Under the pieces are notes generated by a model. It searched no databases. It had not been told where the DNA came from and worked only from the letters and a program-made list of their open reading frames with translations. From contig SLJN01000171.1 in assembly GCA_007135115.1 (NCBI GenBank), positions 1 through 32,661 of the forward strand: a stretch of DNA of 32,661 nucleotides, in the 5' to 3' direction. Position numbers and translations under genes: made by a program. The DNA comes from Balneolales bacterium. Lineage in GTDB: Bacteria > Bacteroidota > Rhodothermia > Balneolales > Natronogracilivirgulaceae. Shown here one piece after another: positions 8,416 through 16,421 of the stretch. Within the stretch, counting starts at the first letter, position 1. Each line of letters starts with the position of its first letter.

Positions 8416-9584
8416 TATGAATCGTGACTGGTCGAAAGATTTTGGATCAATATTTCAGAAAGAAGCTGCGATGCCGGCTCCATAACCGATTCATCCACAT
8501 CAAATAACGGGGTGTGAACCGGATGAGAAGTTGACGGGCCCGAGCTTGTGCCTAACCGCATAAACAGCGCCGGTAATTTAAGGGAATAATGGGCAAAATC
8601 CTCACCTCCCATACTGGGTGAGCAGCTGACAAGAGAAATCTCCGGATTTTGTTCAACTACCGATCTCGCGGCAGTTGCAAAACGGTCATCATTTCGTACA
8701 GGCGGAGCACCTCGGCCCGTCTGCATATTGCATTCAATACTATAGATCGATGAAAATGAATCGAGCAGCTTTTCTATATGCTGCAAAATTACTTCCCGAT
8801 CTTCGTGTTTGGAACAGCGGATGGTTCCGGCAAAGGACACTTGTTTGGGTATCACATTGTGGGTGTCCCCGCCATGAATCATGCTCACGGCAATCACACA
8901 GGGGTCGAGCGAATTGGTCAGCCTGCCCGGCAGCCCGTACAGTTCGGAAATAATTTTATTCGTCACCCAGATCGTATCGGTTCCCTGATGAGGTCGGGCA
9001 GAATGCTGGGATTCCGGTGCGGTAACCGTTATGGTAAATTTATCAAAAGAGGCGGTGACCATCCCGGAAAGGATGCAGATCGAACCGGCATCCAGGTTGG
9101 GGTCACAATGAATACCGTAGATGGCACTGCATTCATCAAGAATACCTGATTTGATGATTTCCGGCGCACCGCTTGGGTTGGGTTCTTCGGCAGGCTGCCA
9201 AAAGATGCGAACGGTTCCCCGGATTTTGTCGCGGTTTTGATTCAGGTTTCGCGCAATCCCAAAGGCAATCGTGCTGTGCACATCATGGCCGCACATGTGT
9301 CCTTTTCCCTGATGAGACGATGCATACGGCACCGGTTTTTCATCCTGAATAGGAAGACCGTCGATATCTGCCCGGTAGGCAATGGTCGGACCGGGCTTAT
9401 CGCCTTTAATATCTACGTAAAAACCGGTTCCTGCCACAGGCCCCTGCACACGGAAACCCTCCGATTCGAGTGCATCGATAAGAATCCGGCGGGTTTGGTG
9501 TTCTTCAAACCCCAATTCAGGATGCTGATGAAGGTTACGACGGAGGGAGATTAGGGAATGGTGGTCAGAGTTTTTTTGAGCCAT
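8415..9584 (-). CDS. M20 family metal-dependent amidohydrolase, possible N-acetyl-DAP deacetylase
   Basis: This 389-aa cytoplasmic M20D-type peptidase/amidohydrolase removes acyl groups from amino acids. Metal-ligand motifs are complete: MCGHDVH (Cys98, His100, His103), the catalytic QPAEE (Glu133-Glu134), YGIH (His159) and MGGEDFAHY near the end. The lid domain contains the usual THNVIP. Related proteins are annotated as hippurate hydrolase, N-acyl-L-amino-acid amidohydrolase or N-acetyldiaminopimelate deacetylase. Here it is the first gene of an operon with lysC (one-base overlap) and dapB. By inference this favours a role in DAP synthesis through the acetylase branch, although DapE-like or general deacylase roles remain possible. 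The ATG at 9584 is only 14 nt after an intrinsic terminator, and no good Shine-Dalgarno is visible. Confidence 0.9.
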   Translation of the reverse strand: MAQKNSDHHSLISLRRNLHQHPELGFEEHQTRRILIDALESEGFRVQGPVAGTGFYVDIKGDKPGPTIAYRADIDGLPIQDEKPVPYASSHQGKGHMCGHDVHSTIAFGIARNLNQNRDKIRGTVRIFWQPAEEPNPSGAPEIIKSGILDECSAIYGIHCDPNLDAGSICILSGMVTASFDKFTITVTAPESQHSARPHQGTDTIWVTNKIISELYGLPGRLTNSLDPCVIAVSMIHGGDTHNVIPKQVSFAGTIRCSKHEDREVILQHIEKLLDSFSSIYSIECNMQTGRGAPPVRNDDRFATAARSVVEQNPEISLVSCSPSMGGEDFAHYSLKLPALFMRLGTSSGPSTSHPVHTPLFDVDESVMEPASQLLSEILIQNLSTSHDS

Positions 9585-9597
9585 AAAGTCATCTCAT

Positions 9598-9632
9598 AAA
9601 AAAATCCCCCTGAAGGATAGCCTCAGAGGGAT
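9598..9632 (-). terminator. Strong intrinsic terminator/attenuator between iscA and the lysine operon
   Basis: On the minus strand ATCCCTCTGA pairs with TTCAGGGGGAT across a short loop and is followed directly by seven T. It stands about 32 nt after the iscA stop and 14 nt before the ATG of the M20 gene. It ends iscA transcripts, but its position also places it in the leader of the downstream operon. Confidence 0.88.
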
Positions 9633-9663
9633 AAGTAGAAAAACAGGTTGTCAAACAGAATAA

Positions 9664-10014
9664 TCAAGCACTGAAGGAAATGCCACACCCGCAAGTACTT
9701 GAAGCATTCGGATTTTCGAATGTGAATCCTCGTGCGTCCAACCCGTCCTGAAAATCAACTTCAATCCCTGCCAGATAGAGTACGTGGCGTTTATCGATGA
9801 TCACTTCCACACCGTTTATGGTTTCGAGTTCATCGTTTTCGGTTTTATGATCAAAACCAAGCTCGTAGCTCATACCGGCACAGCCTCCGCCTTTTACACC
9901 TACTCTCAGATACTGATCTTCCGGTATATTATCATTTTCCCGGATTTCAGCGACCTGTTTTGTAGCACGATCGGTAAGCTGAATGATCGTGTGATTTTGC
10001 GTTTGCGGGTTCAT
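9664..10014 (-). CDS. HesB/IscA family A-type iron-sulfur carrier
   Basis: A-type carriers pass Fe-S clusters from the assembly scaffold to apo-enzymes. The 116-aa protein has the three invariant cysteines: Cys45 in GGGCAGMSYELGF, and Cys108 and Cys110 in STCGCGISFSA at the C-terminus. The length fits IscA/ErpA/SufA (about 105-120 aa). Which of the three it is cannot be decided, since no isc or suf genes are adjacent; ErpA-like general delivery is plausible because client-type genes such as lipA lie nearby. It starts at ATG 10014 and has its own promoter (TTTG, 21 nt, TATATTTG) and its own terminator, so it is a single-gene unit. Confidence 0.92.
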   Translation of the reverse strand: MNPQTQNHTIIQLTDRATKQVAEIRENDNIPEDQYLRVGVKGGGCAGMSYELGFDHKTENDELETINGVEVIIDKRHVLYLAGIEVDFQDGLDARGFTFENPNASSTCGCGISFSA

Positions 10015-10044
10015 AAGCTAATAGTCTCTTATTTAAATTCAGTC

Positions 10045-10077
10045 CAAATATAAGAAATAACGTTATCGGATTTCAAA
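10045..10077 (-). promoter_or_regulatory. Bacteroidota-type promoter of the iscA-like gene
   Basis: On the minus strand TTTG (plus 10074-10077) is followed after 21 nt by TATATTTG (plus 10045-10052), matching the -33 TTTG / -7 TAnnTTTG consensus of Bacteroidota housekeeping sigma factor. The predicted transcript start would lie about 25 nt before the ATG at 10014. Confidence 0.65.
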
Positions 10078-10162
10078 TAATGGTTGAATTCAACAAATCG
10101 TTCACGCTGTCATAATCGGAGCGTGCCGATATTTCATTAAGTAGTGTCTGCAAGTATGATTC

Positions 10163-10801
10163 TCAGGTTGGTTGAGCAAGGGTGAAATAATCGCTTCGCT
10201 CGGATGAAAAAAGTTTTAGAATTCCGGCGGAAGTCAGGTCAACCAATGTCTGTGACGCATTTCGCTTACTGATATTGGCAATGCGGGAGTATTCGCCCAC
10301 GGTGATGCGCTCATATTCACTCAGATACCTCAGCAGCATTTGTTCCTTTGGGCCGTATTCAAACGTAACACCGTCTGACTTTTCATTACGCTTGAGAATT
10401 TCTACGGTTTCCCGGTTTGCTCTTATGCTACGGTCATCTTTGCGGATGAAAACCGTCTTCTTTTTTCCATTAACGACAAAAATGGGTTTTTGAACCGCCT
10501 CGGGAATTTTCATCAGCATGATCTCTTTGCTGCGAAACGGAACGAACTCAAGTTGATACTGAAGAGTAGGAGTGCAGTATTCATAAGCGGCTTGTTCAAG
10601 TAAGAACTCTTGCTCAAAATAGCTTTCGACTCCGTAGAGAGATTTATCATCATCAACGCCTACAAGCAGTGTGCCACCTTTGGTATTGGCAAATGCGGAG
10701 ATTTCTCTGGCGATTTTTTCAGGCGAAGAAACCGTACGTTTGAACTCCAGGAATGTTCCTTCACCGGTTCGCACCAGATGTTTGAGATCATTCAGAGACA
10801 T
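10163..10801 (-). CDS. AlbA_2 (Schlafen-like) ATP-binding domain protein with C-terminal winged helix
   Basis: I choose the third in-frame ATG (10801; 212 aa), because MSLNDLKHLVRTGEGTFLEFKRT is the typical N-terminus of AlbA_2 proteins; the longer start at 10855 adds 18 atypical residues. The AlbA_2 core includes the EFKRT motif and REISAFANTKGGTLLVGVDD, where GG binds nucleotide-like ligands in relatives. The C-terminal third (from about residue 145) looks like a winged helix (QMLLRYLSEYERITVGEYSR, then a recognition-helix-like stretch). Such proteins are often called putative transcriptional regulators or nucleic-acid-binding ATPases, and no target is known. It follows gpsA on the same strand with about 75 nt between and may be the last gene of the plsY-gpsA operon. 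Confidence 0.82.
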   Translation of the reverse strand: MSLNDLKHLVRTGEGTFLEFKRTVSSPEKIAREISAFANTKGGTLLVGVDDDKSLYGVESYFEQEFLLEQAAYEYCTPTLQYQLEFVPFRSKEIMLMKIPEAVQKPIFVVNGKKKTVFIRKDDRSIRANRETVEILKRNEKSDGVTFEYGPKEQMLLRYLSEYERITVGEYSRIANISKRNASQTLVDLTSAGILKLFSSERSDYFTLAQPT

Positions 10802-10875
10802 TGCTGAATTTGAAGGCCTCATAATTGCAATAATTAAGAACAACGAATTACTCACACCGGCATGAAACCGGCTCG

Positions 10876-11880
10876 TTAACAGGCTTCCTCTTTGGGCTCA
10901 CGTGTCATTAATTCATAAACGGCCTGTTGCGGCTTAACGTCTTCAAAAAGTACCTGATAAACGCTTTCGGTAATGGGCATTTCTACATTGAGTGACTGGG
11001 CCCACTCCTTTACGGATTTGGTCGTTTTAACTCCTTCAGCAACCATATCCATTTTATCAATAACGTCGGATAGTTTTTTGCCTTTACCGATTTCATAGCC
11101 AACATACCGGTTTCGGCTGTGCCGGCTGGTACAGGTGACCACGAGATCTCCTATACCGGCAAGCCCGTTAAACGTTTCTTCTTTGGCGCCCAGCGTGATC
11201 CCGAATCGCTTGATTTCAGCAAGACTTCGGGTGATTAAACCGGCGGCCGCATTATCTCCAAGTTCGGCACCGTCAATTATTCCGGTAGCAATAGCCATAA
11301 TATTTTTAACCGATCCGGCAATTTCAACTCCGGTGATATCGGAGTTAACATAAATGCGAAGCATCGGGGTGATCACACTGTTTTGAATAAACACCGCCGT
11401 TTGGCGCTCTGTTGAAGAGGCTACTATTGCCGCCGGTTTTCTCAATGCGACTTCTTCGGCATGTGTAGGACCGGAAAGCACACCTATTTGATCCGGTGTG
11501 ATGTAGCCATCAAGAACTTCCGCAAGAACTTTACTCATTCGGTTGAAGCCATCAAGCTCAATCCCTTTGGATACCGATACAACAACGGCATCGGAATCAA
11601 GATATGGAGCCATTTTTGCAGCTACTGTTCTCATGGCATGCGACGGAGGGGCCATAATCACAAGTTTTGCCCCCCGGCAGCATTCTTCCATGGATGTATA
11701 GGCTGAAATTTGATCCGGCAACCGAATCGACTTCAAATAGGTAGGGTTGATTCGGCTTAGATTGATGGAAGATGCAATATCCTCTTCCCGTGCCCAGATG
11801 CCGACTTCATGACCGGCATCGGCAAGTACGATGGCCAGGGCAGTTCCCCAACTGCCTGCTCCGATTACTGCTGTTCTCAC
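10876..11880 (-). CDS. gpsA: NAD(P)H-dependent glycerol-3-phosphate dehydrogenase
   Basis: GpsA makes sn-glycerol-3-phosphate from dihydroxyacetone phosphate, the backbone for phospholipids. The 334-aa length is standard. Motifs: GAGSWGTALA (7-16) for dinucleotide binding, SVSKGIE with catalytic-site Lys105, LSGPTHAEEVA (135-145), GSVKNIMAIATGI with Lys192, and GLAGIGDLVVTC. It starts with GTG at 11880 and overlaps the plsY stop by 4 nt (GTGA), so the two are translationally coupled. The pairing makes biochemical sense: GpsA supplies the acceptor that PlsY acylates. The call is secure. Confidence 0.96.
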   Translation of the reverse strand: MRTAVIGAGSWGTALAIVLADAGHEVGIWAREEDIASSINLSRINPTYLKSIRLPDQISAYTSMEECCRGAKLVIMAPPSHAMRTVAAKMAPYLDSDAVVVSVSKGIELDGFNRMSKVLAEVLDGYITPDQIGVLSGPTHAEEVALRKPAAIVASSTERQTAVFIQNSVITPMLRIYVNSDITGVEIAGSVKNIMAIATGIIDGAELGDNAAAGLITRSLAEIKRFGITLGAKEETFNGLAGIGDLVVTCTSRHSRNRYVGYEIGKGKKLSDVIDKMDMVAEGVKTTKSVKEWAQSLNVEMPITESVYQVLFEDVKPQQAVYELMTREPKEEAC

Positions 11881-12569
11881 GTAGCTTGTTCTTCGTTTAG
11901 TCGACCTTTAGACGGCTTAAAACTGGTGATTCGGTTTTCGTTACCATTTATCAGCCGCTGAATATTTGTTCGATGTTTGTAAATGATAACTATTGCTATT
12001 GCCGAAGATATAAAAAGAAGGGTATTTGCTATGTCAAAACCAAATTGATTTCGTAGCAATAGCAAAAAAAGCGGATATGAAACAGAACCGATTATAGATC
12101 CTAACGAAACATATCTTGTGGTAAACAAGATGATCAGAAAAACAACCAGAGTTAAAGCCACCGAAACCGGCTCTATCGCCAAAAGCATTCCTACGGCTGT
12201 TATAACGCCTTTTCCACCGCGAAAACCGGCATAAACCGGATACATGTGCGCCAGGACAGCGACTGCTCCGCAAATCAACTGGAATAATGTAACTGCTTGA
12301 GCTCCGAATAACAGCTCAGGTCGCCCAGCCAGGTTAAAAGCAAGAAGGCCAACGAAATATGCAGCCGTAAACCCTTTTATGAGATCAATTGTGAGTACAA
12401 GAGTTCCCGCTTTCCACCCAAGGATTCGAAATGTATTGGTCGCGCCGGCATTTCCACTGCCGTAGTTTCGTACATCAACCCCCTGCAGAGCCTTACCAAC
12501 CCATATTGAGGTGGGAATAGCACCAAGAAAGTAGCTAACTACAACTGCTGTTATCAGACCGGTTATCAC
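11877..12569 (-). CDS. plsY: Glycerol-3-phosphate acyltransferase PlsY
   Basis: PlsY is an integral membrane enzyme that transfers an acyl group from acyl-phosphate to glycerol-3-phosphate, giving lysophosphatidic acid. The 230-aa protein has five or more hydrophobic helices. The signature loops are present: GSGNAGATN at 37-45 with FRILGWKAG after it, and GFRGGKG at 115-121. The C-terminal part has IIYKHRTNIQRL, typical of the family. It begins with GTG at 12569, where the N-terminal MITGLITAVVVSYFLGAIP is the expected first helix. The C-terminal 20 residues are a soluble extension that overlaps gpsA by 4 nt. No PlsX is in the window. Secure. Confidence 0.95.
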   Translation of the reverse strand: MITGLITAVVVSYFLGAIPTSIWVGKALQGVDVRNYGSGNAGATNTFRILGWKAGTLVLTIDLIKGFTAAYFVGLLAFNLAGRPELLFGAQAVTLFQLICGAVAVLAHMYPVYAGFRGGKGVITAVGMLLAIEPVSVALTLVVFLIILFTTRYVSLGSIIGSVSYPLFLLLLRNQFGFDIANTLLFISSAIAIVIIYKHRTNIQRLINGNENRITSFKPSKGRLNEEQAT

Positions 12570-12790
12570 TGGATTAAAATTTGGCTCAAATTACAGTTAC
12601 AATACCCTTTACAATCTACGAAAACTCTTGATTAGTTGGTTAGTGCAGATTTCCTGAATACAAAGAAATTCAGAAAGATCACAACTGGTTGCACCATCCC
12701 TCCAAACTATGATTTAACTCTCCCTACATCTTAGCAATATCTCTTGATCGAGTCAATCCAAACATCATGAGATTAATCTCAATCTATCCG

Positions 12791-12835
12791 AAAAACCATG
12801 CTCCCGGGTCACAATATTTGGACCCGGGAGTTGGT
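12791..12835 (-). terminator. Intrinsic terminator of the lpdA-lipB-lipA operon
   Basis: Exact 10-bp arms CTCCCGGGTC (12801-12810) and GACCCGGGAG (12821-12830) flank a 10-nt loop. ACCA/TGGT outside extends the stem, and on the minus strand a run of T follows directly. It lies about 20 nt after the lipA stop. A-runs on both flanks give a weaker possible reading in the plus direction. Confidence 0.85.
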
Positions 12836-12856
12836 AAAAATAGTTTTATCTAAATC

Positions 12857-13735
12857 TTAAACGTGCCGTTCGGCATGATAAGATGAACGAACCAACGGTC
12901 CGCTTTCTACATGTTCAATTCCTTTGCTTTCGCCAACTTCTTTATAATTGGCAAATACATCGGGATGCACCCATTCCTGAACGTCGAGGTGCATTTTGGT
13001 CGGTTGCATATACTGACCGATCGTCAGCACGTTCAAGCCGACATCGACGCAGTCATCCATCAACTGGAAAACCTCGCCGGGTTGCTCCCCGAAGCCGACC
13101 ATAATTCCCGTTTTGGTTCGCAGCCCCTGTTCTTTAGAGATCTTGAGCAACTCCAGTGAGCGCTCATAGTTGGCCTGCGGACGTACCTGACGGTACAGAC
13201 TCGGCACCGTCTCAAGGTTATGGTTCATCACCTCGGGTTTGGCATCAATGACGATCTGCAAGGCATCCGATAGGCCGCGGAAGTCGGGAATCAGCACTTC
13301 AATGGTTACTCCCGGGATGGCATCACGCAGTTGATAAATGGTTTCAGCGAAAATGGGAGCACCGCCGTCTTTACGCTCATCGCGGTTTACGGAAGTAAGT
13401 ACAACATGCTGGAGCCCCATGAGCTTGGCAGCTTCGGTAACACGTCGAGGCTCATCCCAGTCGAGACCTTTCATCGGCCGGCCGGTTTTTACGGCACAGA
13501 AACCACATGAACGGGTACAAACATCCCCGAGAATCATGAATGTGGCGGTTCCGTTACCCCAGCACTCACCCATGTTCGGGCATCGTGCTTCGGAGCACAC
13601 CGTGGAGAGGTTGTTTTCTTGAATAATGTTATTAACCTCTTTGAATTTTTTACCGGAAGGCAACTTTACCCTGAGCCAATCAGGGCGGCGTTTCGCTTCT
13701 TCCGGGGAGGAAATAACATCGAGTTCTTTAATCAT
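12857..13735 (-). CDS. lipA: Lipoyl synthase (radical SAM)
   Basis: LipA inserts two sulfur atoms into octanoyl groups on lipoyl domains. The 292-aa protein contains both iron-sulfur motifs: Cys47, Cys52 and Cys58 in CSEARCPNMGEC for the auxiliary cluster, and Cys73, Cys77 and Cys80 in CTRSCGFC for the radical-SAM cluster. The C-terminal RSSYHA motif (283-288) supplies the serine ligand of the auxiliary cluster. Length and start (ATG 13735) match the family. It is the last gene of lpdA-lipB-lipA, 47 nt after lipB, and is followed by a strong terminator. It needs Fe-S clusters, for which the iscA-like gene 3 kb away is one possible source. Secure. Confidence 0.97.
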   Translation of the reverse strand: MIKELDVISSPEEAKRRPDWLRVKLPSGKKFKEVNNIIQENNLSTVCSEARCPNMGECWGNGTATFMILGDVCTRSCGFCAVKTGRPMKGLDWDEPRRVTEAAKLMGLQHVVLTSVNRDERKDGGAPIFAETIYQLRDAIPGVTIEVLIPDFRGLSDALQIVIDAKPEVMNHNLETVPSLYRQVRPQANYERSLELLKISKEQGLRTKTGIMVGFGEQPGEVFQLMDDCVDVGLNVLTIGQYMQPTKMHLDVQEWVHPDVFANYKEVGESKGIEHVESGPLVRSSYHAERHV

Positions 13736-13782
13736 AAGGACAGCTCTTCTAAGTCTGTGGAAATAATGATAGCTAAAGGTAG

Positions 13783-14520
13783 TCAGTTTACAGGTTGATT
13801 AAAACCCTCATCCATTTGAATTTCGGGGAGGGTATCAACGTGATTCAGTTTAACATCAAATACGGTCGCAAAGTTTGCAATCAGCCGCTCTTTTACTTCA
13901 TCCTGAGATATCTCCCTTCCGGTAAGCTCGTTGAGGCTGCTCACCTGTTTATCGGAAATACCACAGGGAATGATGTGTTTAAAATACTCCAATTGCGGGT
14001 GAATATTAAACGCAAACCCGTGCATGGTAACCCAGCGAGAACACTTAATGCCCATAGCACAGATTTTCGAATTACCAACCCAAACGCCGGTGGCTTTGTC
14101 CATGCGTCCGGCGACCAAAGAGTATTCGGCACACACTCGGATAATAACTTCTTCCAGCAGCCGCAGGTATTTGTGAATATCGGTGAAATACCGGTCAAGA
14201 TCTAAAATCGGATAGCCTACAATCTGACCGGGGCCATGATAGGTGATATCTCCTCCGCGATCATTTTTGACAAACTCGGCTTCAATCTGATCGAGCTCAT
14301 CTTGCTGGTGAAGTAGATTGGAGATATCCCCGCTTTTTCCAAGTGTATAAACATGCGGATGCTCAACAAAAAGCAGCGCATCGTTTCGGCGTTTTCCATT
14401 AAACTGACCTTTTTGCGCGGCTCTTTTTTCGTCGATCAGCTTTTGCTGAATGCGAGCCTGGAGATCCCATGCTTTTTTGTAGGGCACCTGGCCCAAATCC
14501 AGTATATCAACCGTATTCAT
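13783..14520 (-). CDS. lipB: Lipoyl(octanoyl) transferase
   Basis: LipB moves octanoate from acyl carrier protein to lipoyl domains, the step before LipA. I start it at the ATG at 14520 (245 aa); an in-frame TTG at 14538 lies inside a 13-bp hairpin and is unlikely. Motifs: RRNDALLFVEHPHVYTLG (44-61), RGGDITYHGPGQIVGYP (88-104), catalytic Lys152 in SKICAMGIK, and nucleophile Cys186 in IIPCGI. A short variable stretch near residues 30-45 is basic. It lies between lpdA and lipA on the same strand, so the octanoyl-transfer and sulfur-insertion steps are co-expressed with E3. Secure. Confidence 0.96.
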   Translation of the reverse strand: MNTVDILDLGQVPYKKAWDLQARIQQKLIDEKRAAQKGQFNGKRRNDALLFVEHPHVYTLGKSGDISNLLHQQDELDQIEAEFVKNDRGGDITYHGPGQIVGYPILDLDRYFTDIHKYLRLLEEVIIRVCAEYSLVAGRMDKATGVWVGNSKICAMGIKCSRWVTMHGFAFNIHPQLEYFKHIIPCGISDKQVSSLNELTGREISQDEVKERLIANFATVFDVKLNHVDTLPEIQMDEGFNQPVN

Positions 14521-14533
14521 GACGGTAATAACG

Positions 14534-14565
14534 GTCAATCTCCGGCATTATGGCCGGAGATTGAC
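14534..14565. other. Perfect 13-bp hairpin in the lpdA-lipB gap
   Basis: GTCAATCTCCGGC (14534-14546) and GCCGGAGATTGAC (14553-14565) are exact reverse complements around a 6-nt loop. It occupies most of the 59 nt between the lpdA stop and the lipB ATG. No T-run follows on either strand, so it is not a classical terminator. An RNA processing or stability element, or a site that sets the lpdA:lipB ratio, is more likely. Confidence 0.7.
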
Positions 14566-14579
14566 GAAATCTGAAAGGT

Positions 14580-16001
14580 TTACTTCTTTTTAGGAGGTGA
14601 TCCGAGGTGAACCCCTTCGCCATAAGCTTCGGCGGCAGCCTCCATGATGCATTCGGAAATAGTCGGGTGCGGATGAACCGAGTGGATGATTTCCTTGCCG
14701 GTTGTTTCCAGATCACGGGCAACTACGGCTTCTGCAATCATCTCGGTTACATCGGCGCCAATCATGTGGCAACCCAGCCATTCGCCGTACTTTTCATCAA
14801 AAATAACTTTGACGAAACCTTCGGTATGGCCGGAACCGGTAGCTTTACCGTTGGCACTGAACGGAAACTTACCGACTTTAACCTTATATCCGGCATCTTT
14901 GGCACCTTGCTCAGTATAACCGACTGATGCAATCTGCGGCTGACAGTAGGTACAACCCGGGATATTCTCGTAATTAATGGGGTGTGCATCTTCACCGGCC
15001 AGATTTTCCACACAAAGGATACCTTCATGAGAGGCTTTGTGAGCCAGCCAGGGAGCACCGGTAACATCGCCGATTGCGTAAATGCCATCAACCGAAGTTT
15101 TGTAGGTATTACGGTCCACTTCGATGGCACCTTTATCGTGTTTTACACCCACTTCATCGAGACCCAGGTTTTCGACATTGCCCACAACACCAACGGCTGA
15201 AAGGACAACATCCGCTTCAATGGTTTCCTCGCCTTTTGGTGTTTTAACCGTAGCCTTAACGCTTTTGCCTTTTTTATCTACTTTTTCAACTGAGCTCTTG
15301 GTGTAGATTTTCATGCCGGATTTCTTGTAAATCTTCTCCAGCTCTTTACCTACTTCTTTATCCTCAATTGGTACCAGCGTATCCTGCAACTCTACAATGG
15401 TTACCTCGGTACCCAGGCTGTGGTAGAAATAGGCAAACTCAATACCAATAGCTCCGGCACCTACAACCACCATTCGCTTAGGCTGCTCTTCCAGCTTCAT
15501 GGCAGTTTCGTAGTTGATCACCTTTTTGCCGTCGAACTCAAGATTAGGAAGCTCTCGGGCACGGGCTCCGGTAGCGACTATGAAGTTCTTGGCATTTACC
15601 GTTTCGGTTTTTTTACCGTTTTCATCAACAACTTCAAGTTCTTTCTTTTTGTTGAACTTGCCGTGTCCTTTGATGACTTCGACCTTGTTGGCCTTCATCA
15701 GAAACTGGACCCCTTTACTCATCTTGTTAGCCACATTTCGGCTACGCTTGATGACTTTGGAGAAGTCGTGATCGTACTCCTTCACATTGATACCATAATC
15801 TTTAGCATGGCTGATATAATCCATGACTTCGGCTGTTTTCAATAATGCTTTCGTCGGGATACAGCCGATATTCAGGCAGACGCCTCCGAGATCACGTTTT
15901 TCAATAATTGCTGTCTTAAATCCTAATTGACTTGCCCGGATTGCGGCTACATAACCGCCCGGACCGGATCCGATAACACAGACGTCAAATTCTTTTGCCA
16001 T
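14580..16001 (-). CDS. lpdA: Dihydrolipoyl dehydrogenase (E3)
   Basis: This FAD enzyme reoxidises dihydrolipoyl groups in 2-oxoacid dehydrogenase complexes and the glycine cleavage system. The 473-aa protein has GSGPGGYVAA (11-20), the redox disulfide in GGVCLNIGCIPTK (Cys42, Cys47), the NAD-binding GAGAIGIEFA, AIGDVTG for FAD, and the catalytic HPHPTISE near the C-terminus. The N-terminal 300 residues are unusually Lys/Glu rich, but the frame is intact. The start at ATG 16001 is preceded by AGGA. It leads the lpdA-lipB-lipA operon, which links E3 with the enzymes that make its lipoyl substrate. A 12-bp palindrome lies 34 nt upstream. Which E1/E2 partner it serves is not visible here. Confidence 0.97.
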   Translation of the reverse strand: MAKEFDVCVIGSGPGGYVAAIRASQLGFKTAIIEKRDLGGVCLNIGCIPTKALLKTAEVMDYISHAKDYGINVKEYDHDFSKVIKRSRNVANKMSKGVQFLMKANKVEVIKGHGKFNKKKELEVVDENGKKTETVNAKNFIVATGARARELPNLEFDGKKVINYETAMKLEEQPKRMVVVGAGAIGIEFAYFYHSLGTEVTIVELQDTLVPIEDKEVGKELEKIYKKSGMKIYTKSSVEKVDKKGKSVKATVKTPKGEETIEADVVLSAVGVVGNVENLGLDEVGVKHDKGAIEVDRNTYKTSVDGIYAIGDVTGAPWLAHKASHEGILCVENLAGEDAHPINYENIPGCTYCQPQIASVGYTEQGAKDAGYKVKVGKFPFSANGKATGSGHTEGFVKVIFDEKYGEWLGCHMIGADVTEMIAEAVVARDLETTGKEIIHSVHPHPTISECIMEAAAEAYGEGVHLGSPPKKK

Positions 16002-16421
16002 TCTAATATCCTGTCTGTTTAGGTGAAAAAATTTACACTCGAGTGTTGCTTACGCGGGCGACAATTTAAGGAATTAAGTAATTCAAGGTAAGTGTTTATA
16101 CCACCGAAGTTTTTTATACTAACTTCATTTAGCACTTTATCAAAACTTGATCATTTTAAGACTGAATCATGTTTCCACTAAAACATTTAAAGCGAAGAGC
16201 AACTTCAGACTTATAAAGCAATATTGACAATCGACCATTTTTCTGTAACACTTTAGGTTTCTATGACGATAAATAGTTAGAATTGTCAGATCGATTGCAG
16301 ATTGGGAAGCTTTTCAGATGTTCTTATCTTTTTGGTCTTAAGCTATAGGACTACTAAAAATTTCTACCAGGGTTAGCAGGTTCAATATTTCAATGTCACT
16401 TTTCAGGGGTAACCAATTCAG
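16002..16421. other. Non-coding divergent region, 420 nt
   Basis: AT-rich sequence between the divergent lpdA and zinc-ribbon genes. I see no open frame of note, no tRNA and no strong hairpin. The only clear structure is the palindrome at 16035-16046. The length is large for this otherwise compact window, so promoters for both genes, or a small RNA, may lie here; none is recognisable. Confidence 0.5.
16035..16046. promoter_or_regulatory. 12-bp palindrome upstream of lpdA, possible operator
   Basis: ACACTCGAGTGT is a perfect palindrome 34 nt upstream of the lpdA ATG, in the position where a repressor or activator of the lpdA-lipB-lipA operon could bind. No second copy was noticed in the window. 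The regulator is unknown. Confidence 0.35.

Noticed and set aside
12570-12620. TAATTTG upstream of plsY as a -7 box
   Set aside because: One base shorter than TAnnTTTG and no upstream TTTG at normal spacing.
14521-14538. TTG at 14538 as the lipB start
   Set aside because: It lies inside the arm of the 13-bp hairpin; the ATG at 14520 fits the family length.
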